A stretch of 64,000 nt of DNA from an uncultured Mycoplasmatota bacterium. Lineage in GTDB: Bacteria; Bacillota_I; Bacilli_A; RF39; UBA660. Position numbers and translations under genes: made by a program. Positions 59,587 to 64,000 of this stretch are shown here, one piece after another. The stretch is taken from assembly GCA_900550255.1 (NCBI GenBank), contig URQZ01000002.1, positions 1-64,000 on the forward strand. Direction: 5' to 3'. Under the pieces are notes generated by a model. The model was not told the origin of the DNA. It worked only from the letters and a program-made list of their open reading frames with translations, and did not search any database. Position 1 is the first letter of the stretch. Each line of letters opens with the position of its first letter.

Positions 59587-60990
59587 TTATTTTGTCAAAT
59601 CGACGATTTTATTATGAGCATTAGTAACGGTTGTATAATCTGGTTGCATAACATATAATCTTCGACTTCCCATACTATAAGTTGGCATAGATGCTCCCGT
59701 TCCGTCTAAACTAATTGATTCTACTTCAAAATTAGTACGTTCTTCTATTTGTTTTTTAAATAGATTTGTTATTTCATCATATTGCATATTTGTTTCAAAA
59801 GTTTGATCTAAAGAATTTAAAATTTCTTTATATTTCAATAAGTACTTTAAGTTATTCATTTTAGTAATCATGGCACTAATAATTGCTTGTTGATTCTCTC
59901 CACGATGACGATCACCTGTTTCATAAACTTTACGTTCACGAGCAAAAGCTAAAGCCATTTTTCCATCCATGTGATTAACACCTTCATAAATTTTTAAGCT
60001 CTTATTTGTCCAAGGTGTGAAAGTACGATCGGAATAAACATCAATACCATCTAATAGATCAATACTTTTAGTTAGGGTTGAAAAGTTAAGTCTAATATAG
60101 TAATTAATATCTATATCAAGCAAATCTTCTATTGTTTTCATACTCATATCAACACCATATATTCCAGCATGTGTTAGTTTATCTTTATAACCAATTGAAT
60201 TTAAGGTAACATAGTAATCTCTTGGAATAAAGACAAGTAGTATTTTAGCTTCTTTTGGATTAACTACAGCTAAAATATTTACATCACTCCTAGAAGTTGT
60301 TGAAATACTTCCATATGTATCAATACCACTTATATAAATAATAAAAGGATTTGTTTTTACATCAACTTTATCACTGTTTTTTTTCTTTTCTACTTTTATT
60401 TTATATTTAGCAATTATTTTAGTATTATCTAAATCTTCATATTCATCTTTTAGTAATTTATAATATGAATCTTCTAATACAACAGCATCTGTTTTTTGAT
60501 TTACAATACTACGTGTCAATGTCGCAACATCTGTTTTATTTGAAACAAATTCTATATCTTCATTAATTTGTTCTTTTAGTTCTTCATAATATTCATCATT
60601 TTCTAACGAACTAATTTGTTTTCCTTCTAAATCATAAATATCTTTATAACTTGAATTTGTATGAACGATTACATCATAATTTTTATATTCATATTCTTTA
60701 GAAACTAAATTATTTATAAAGTTATAAGTCGCATTTATATAACTTGTAACAATAATAAAAATTATACTGAATATAAAAGCTATAATATTAGTGATAATTT
60801 TCTTTTTAGGTTTTACTTTTTGATTAAGTAAAAAATACAAAAGAGTAATAACGATAACAAAAGTTGGTATGATTATTAGTGCGAAATACTTAGTGGGCAA
60901 AATGTTTAACTTAAATAACATAAAAGTTAAAAAAGTAAAACATAAAATTAATAAAATACTATTTATAATGTTTATGATTTTTAATTTCAT
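59587..60990 (-). CDS. LCP (LytR-CpsA-Psr) family protein of the capsule cluster
   Basis: A 467-residue membrane protein with three N-terminal helices (about 7-27, 34-54 and 66-86) and an LCP domain (about 215-450): NPFIIYISGIDTYGS, ILLVFIPRDYYVTLN, LTHAGIYGVDMSMK, and DRHRGENQQAIISAMI near 362-377, with conserved Arg and Asp. It probably attaches the polysaccharide made by this cluster to peptidoglycan. It lacks the cysteine-repeat tail of the LCP protein at 43360-45483. Its start overlaps the Wzx stop by four bases, so the two are co-translated. Confidence 0.93.
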   Translation of the reverse strand: MKLKIINIINSILLILCFTFLTFMLFKLNILPTKYFALIIIPTFVIVITLLYFLLNQKVKPKKKIITNIIAFIFSIIFIIVTSYINATYNFINNLVSKEYEYKNYDVIVHTNSSYKDIYDLEGKQISSLENDEYYEELKEQINEDIEFVSNKTDVATLTRSIVNQKTDAVVLEDSYYKLLKDEYEDLDNTKIIAKYKIKVEKKKNSDKVDVKTNPFIIYISGIDTYGSISTTSRSDVNILAVVNPKEAKILLVFIPRDYYVTLNSIGYKDKLTHAGIYGVDMSMKTIEDLLDIDINYYIRLNFSTLTKSIDLLDGIDVYSDRTFTPWTNKSLKIYEGVNHMDGKMALAFARERKVYETGDRHRGENQQAIISAMITKMNNLKYLLKYKEILNSLDQTFETNMQYDEITNLFKKQIEERTNFEVESISLDGTGASMPTYSMGSRRLYVMQPDYTTVTNAHNKIVDLTK

Positions 60991-62507
60991 AATGATCTTT
61001 CCTTTCTTAAATTACTAAAAATAGTTTTAATTTTCTTAAATTCTTCTGTTTTTCTAAAACAAATAATATATAAAATAATTGGTATAATAAGACAAATTAT
61101 TAATTTTATAATAAGATTAACCATTTCATTAATATTAACTAAATTACATAAAGTTAATGTAACTAAATAACTAATAATTGTTACTAAAACATATTTAAAT
61201 ACCCTTTTAAAATAATCCATTATTGACGTTTTAAAATAATGTTTATATAAAACATACGGTTCAATCCAAATAGATGTTGTAAGTGTACTTATAACGGTTC
61301 CAAGAAAAATACCTAAAAGACCTAAATACTTAGCTAAAATGATTGAACTAACTAAATTAATAATTGACTCAATAACAGGTTTATACTTATCTTCCTTAAA
61401 AAAACCAAGTGCATCTTTATAAGTTAGACAAGTTTTTCTAATTCCCTTCAAATAGAAACATATTACTATTACTAAAACGATACTAAAATCAAAAACATAT
61501 TTTTTACCTAACCATATTTTAATAAAAGGATTAAATAAAATAAGTAAACATATGGATGATACTCCAAAAATAACAAAATTAATAAATAATGTAATATCAA
61601 AAGTCTCTTTTACTTCACTGTTTTTTCTAGTTGCTCCTAAATTACCTATACTAGCAACAATAGCATTAAAAAATTGAATAATAATAATTTCTAAAGCATT
61701 AATAATTAAATAATAATTAGAATAAAGTCCAACACTTACAAGTCCTATAAATTTCGCAATCAAAATATTATCAGTTGAATTAATAACAACACCGCCAATT
61801 TTATGAAATAACATGGCATTTATATTTTGTTTTATTTTTTTAAGTTCCGTTGTTTTTAATTTTTCAACTTTTTTCTCCTTTAAATATGGATACATTTTAT
61901 CTGCTTTAATTGATACAAATACATTTTCTAACCAAGTAAAAATAACTTGTACTATAAGAAATAAAAGATAGTTTTTAGTAATCAATAAAACAATAATTTG
62001 AACAACATTTAGTATAAAGTAAAATCCATATCGATAAATTGTTGCGATATATCTTTTTTGATCTGATATAATTAAAGACCTCTTATATGAATAAAAATAA
62101 GAAACACTTGTATTTAATACAAAGAGAAAATAAATTAAATCAAGATTTTTAATATTTGGAACTTCATTTATTAAATAACGATAAAATGGTAAAGAAATAA
62201 TTCCAAGAAGCATTATGATAATACCAATTAAAGTATAAGCTTTTTTATAAAGAAGCATTAAACTTTTAATTTTTTCTTTATCATTTACAGCAAGCGGTTT
62301 ATACAAACTATAAACAATAGCTGAGCCAACACCTAATTCAACAAGTGATAGCATAGTTAGAATATTAGTAAAAAGGCTGTTAAGTCCTAAATACTCATCT
62401 GTTAGAATCTTTACAAAAACAATTCTACCTAAAAAACTAATAATAAGTCCAAATGCTTGTCCAAACAAAGCAAAAATTAAGTTTTTAATACTGTTTTTAG
62501 TTCGCAT
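60987..62507 (-). CDS. Polysaccharide biosynthesis flippase (Wzx-like)
   Basis: A 506-residue polytopic membrane protein of the MOP/PST flippase family, with about 12-14 hydrophobic helices across the whole length. The N-terminal pattern KNLIFALFGQAFGLIISFLGRIVFVKIL (about 7-34; F-G-Q-A near the start and G-R-I-V-F are typical) and DEYLGLNSLFTNILTMLSL (about 37-55) match O-antigen exporters. It carries lipid-linked polymer units across the membrane. Between the polymerase-like and LCP genes of the cluster, with the strong ribosome site GGAGGTG. Confidence 0.9.
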   Translation of the reverse strand: MRTKNSIKNLIFALFGQAFGLIISFLGRIVFVKILTDEYLGLNSLFTNILTMLSLVELGVGSAIVYSLYKPLAVNDKEKIKSLMLLYKKAYTLIGIIIMLLGIISLPFYRYLINEVPNIKNLDLIYFLFVLNTSVSYFYSYKRSLIISDQKRYIATIYRYGFYFILNVVQIIVLLITKNYLLFLIVQVIFTWLENVFVSIKADKMYPYLKEKKVEKLKTTELKKIKQNINAMLFHKIGGVVINSTDNILIAKFIGLVSVGLYSNYYLIINALEIIIIQFFNAIVASIGNLGATRKNSEVKETFDITLFINFVIFGVSSICLLILFNPFIKIWLGKKYVFDFSIVLVIVICFYLKGIRKTCLTYKDALGFFKEDKYKPVIESIINLVSSIILAKYLGLLGIFLGTVISTLTTSIWIEPYVLYKHYFKTSIMDYFKRVFKYVLVTIISYLVTLTLCNLVNINEMVNLIIKLIICLIIPIILYIICFRKTEEFKKIKTIFSNLRKERSL

Positions 62508-62517
62508 AAAACACCTC

Positions 62518-63669
62518 CTATTCTTTTATTAAATATTTAATATTTGAAGCTAAAATAACAAGTAAGAATATTTTTTCAAACGAATAAACTTCTGTTAGCA
62601 TCATAATCATAAAAATAAATATTATCCATGATATAAATTTAGTTAATTTATAAGTTCGATATTTATTTAACTCTTTAATCATTAAATAAATTATTATAGC
62701 AAAAACAATTAAAAGTGCGATACCACCTAAATATAGAATTTCTAGTATTTGATCATGAGCATGAACAGCTCCCCAAATATGATATTTATATTGTCTAATA
62801 ATTCCTTCAAAATAACCACAACCTATATAAGGACTTTGTTTAATAAAGGTAATTGTTCGATCCCATATATGTGTTCTTCCTGTAAAAGTTAAATCTTTTT
62901 TTAAGACATCAACTATTAAATAAGAAAAATAATTTTGAATTCTTAAAATAACTATTCCAAAGAAGGATATAAGATAAATTATAGTATAATTTTTGATATT
63001 GAAGAATTTAAATTTATTAATTAATCCTCTTGATATTAAATAAATAAAAAGTAATAAAATTCCAACTACCCCAGTTGCACTCCATCTTATTAAAACAGTT
63101 ATTATAGATATAATAATTATAAAATAAGTTCTTAGCGTTAATCTTTTAAAATATAAATAAGAATAAATGACTGAAATTGTAATTCCAAGCATCAAATAAA
63201 CAATATGACTATTATCAAAACCTAAAAACCAATTTTCTTTATATCCACTAATAGGATTACTATACATTCCATCAGGAAACATAAAAATAGTAATTAAATT
63301 AGTTATTATTAAGATTTCAAAGATTAAAAGTAAGCTATTTAACAAAGCTTTTTTGTTATATCGTACTCCATAATCTACCAGTAGACATAAAACAATTGCT
63401 TGAATAGCATTTAAAATACAGCCTTTTAAATTTCCATCATTAATGATAGTTGATAAAATTATAATTGCTTCAAATATTGTAATATAAATAATTATTTTTG
63501 ATATTTTTCTTTTTCTAAAAACTAAAAAAGCTGTAATTACGGCACTTATAATTTGACAAATATTATAAATGCTACTAATCATCTCAGATACTACTCCAAA
63601 ATAAGGTGGTTTAAAAAACGGTACAAGAAGTAAAAAATATAGAATAGTATAAAATGTTGTTTTTTTCAT
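62518..63669 (-). CDS. O-antigen ligase/polymerase-like protein (Wzy type)
   Basis: A 383-residue integral membrane protein with about ten hydrophobic segments. It has the topology of O-antigen polymerases, with the large outer loop containing TGRTHIWDRTITFIKQSPYIGCGY (TGRTHIWD and SPYIGCGYFEG near 264-286) and an HAHDQILEILYLGG segment (about 300-313). These two motifs are typical of the Wzy/O-antigen ligase-like fold. It should polymerise repeating units. It lies 10 bases upstream of the flippase. An AGAAGGTGAG ribosome site precedes the ATG. Confidence 0.85.
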   Translation of the reverse strand: MKKTTFYTILYFLLLVPFFKPPYFGVVSEMISSIYNICQIISAVITAFLVFRKRKISKIIIYITIFEAIIILSTIINDGNLKGCILNAIQAIVLCLLVDYGVRYNKKALLNSLLLIFEILIITNLITIFMFPDGMYSNPISGYKENWFLGFDNSHIVYLMLGITISVIYSYLYFKRLTLRTYFIIIISIITVLIRWSATGVVGILLLFIYLISRGLINKFKFFNIKNYTIIYLISFFGIVILRIQNYFSYLIVDVLKKDLTFTGRTHIWDRTITFIKQSPYIGCGYFEGIIRQYKYHIWGAVHAHDQILEILYLGGIALLIVFAIIIYLMIKELNKYRTYKLTKFISWIIFIFMIMMLTEVYSFEKIFLLVILASNIKYLIKE

Positions 63670-63672
63670 AAC

Positions 63673-64000
63673 TCACCTTCTTTTTTGTTTAATATATTTT
63701 TCAACATAATTTGTAATTATGATTAAAGTTACTGCTTTAAAGCGTGCTAGATTCGCATAAATCCTTAACTTTTTTCTAGCACCTTTATTTTTAGAAACAC
63801 ATCTAATAGGTACTTCATATTCACTACTTTCAATTAATTTTTTAATTTTTGTTCTTTTTTCTTTATAACTTAAATTTGCTTCTTTATTACATATATATAA
63901 ATCTAAAACAAAGCAAAAGTTATTGATCATTCTGATATATAATGAATCAAAGTATTTTTCATCATTAATATGATTACTATAAAGTTTTGATACTTCGTCA
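63673..64000 (-). CDS. C-terminal end of a probable glycosyltransferase, cut by the window edge
   Basis: The reading frame is open to the right edge, with no stop before 64000, so only the C-terminal 108 residues are visible. It contains DEKYFDSLYIRMINNFCF near its visible start and ends in a very basic tail (KNKGARKKLRIYANLARFK, then VEKYIKQKRR). The style (helical, basic C-terminus) is like the C-terminal part of family 2 glycosyltransferases such as that at 58469-59548, but no catalytic motif lies in this window. An internal ATG at 63930 should not be taken as the start. First visible gene of the capsule cluster, ending 3 bases before the Wzy-like gene. Confidence 0.6.
   Translation of the reverse strand, partial: DEVSKLYSNHINDEKYFDSLYIRMINNFCFVLDLYICNKEANLSYKEKRTKIKKLIESSEYEVPIRCVSKNKGARKKLRIYANLARFKAVTLIIITNYVEKYIKQKRR

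Noticed and set aside
63673..63930. An 85-residue complete small protein at the right edge
   Set aside because: The frame stays open to the edge with coding-like sequence, so it is the end of a longer gene.
1..64000. Prophage, restriction-modification or toxin-antitoxin system
   Set aside because: No integrase, phage structural gene, methyltransferase/endonuclease pair or typical toxin pair is visible; the Rpn-type gene is a lone nuclease.

Overview
The window is very AT-rich bacterial DNA with dense, mostly co-directional genes: nearly everything lies on the minus strand. Gene content and order are those of Bacilli (Bacillota). Blocks match Bacillus order: ylbD-ylbE-rsmD, a yrrI-like permease beside alaS, mraZ-rsmH-ftsL-pbpB, yqfC-yqfD...ybeY-dgkA-cdd-era-yqzL-recO, ruvA-ruvB-queA and pheS-pheT, with two T-box leaders. 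Peptidoglycan synthesis genes and a capsule-type cluster show a walled cell. Several genes point to endospore ancestry or ability: a YlbD-like coat protein, a SirA-like protein, YqfC/YqfD and a small acid-soluble spore protein I. UGA is a stop codon (many ATGA stop/start overlaps), so this is not a code-4 mollicute. My inference is an uncultured, streamlined gut-type Bacilli lineage; species cannot be told from the sequence alone.

Layout. 0-5 kb: rRNA methyltransferase and spore-related genes, then a shortened alanyl-tRNA synthetase behind two P-loop kinases under an alanine T-box. 5-13 kb: AI-2E-type permease, the plus-strand DUF368/PopT lipid-carrier transporter, tRNA modification (miaA, queA), Holliday-junction helicase ruvAB with unknown genes inserted, and secG. 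13-20 kb: fmt, a pilin-like protein and the division start of the dcw cluster, with a clear four-repeat MraZ operator. 20-26 kb: tcdA, small membrane and unknown proteins, a PP2C-like phosphatase, tRNA-Thr and a GGDEF protein. 26-34 kb: pheST with a phenylalanine T-box, tRNA-Asn/tRNA-Glu, a YgjP-type peptidase, the lemA/DUF2207 pair and sspI. 34-43 kb: mraY, murE, a degenerate peptidase-like gene pair, recO, era, cdd, dgkA, ybeY and yqfDC. 43-56 kb: the most accessory part, with an LCP protein carrying four cysteine-rich repeats, tRNA-Cys, peptidases, an acyltransferase-like/MFS/HAD operon, a decayed gene, an FAD-dependent oxidoreductase, a DAP-dehydrogenase-like protein and an Rpn-type nuclease with a 12-bp tandem repeat. 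56-64 kb: a capsule/exopolysaccharide cluster running off the right edge.

How the genes fit together. The cell-wall theme is strong. PopT and DgkA recycle undecaprenyl phosphate. MraY and MurE make lipid-linked precursor. PbpB and FtsL act at the septum. Two LCP proteins can attach polymers to peptidoglycan. The Wzx, Wzy, Wzc-like kinase and CpsB phosphatase make and control a surface polysaccharide.

The most interesting observations are the cysteine-repeat LCP protein; the overlap in which the kinase's tyrosine tail also encodes the phosphatase's N-terminus; the AlaRS lacking its C-terminal region; the T-box operon pairing it with two kinases; several uncharacterised HExxH proteins including an apparently inactivated one; and the HAD-MFS-acyltransferase-like operon. 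I see no CRISPR array, prophage, restriction system or intact insertion sequence.
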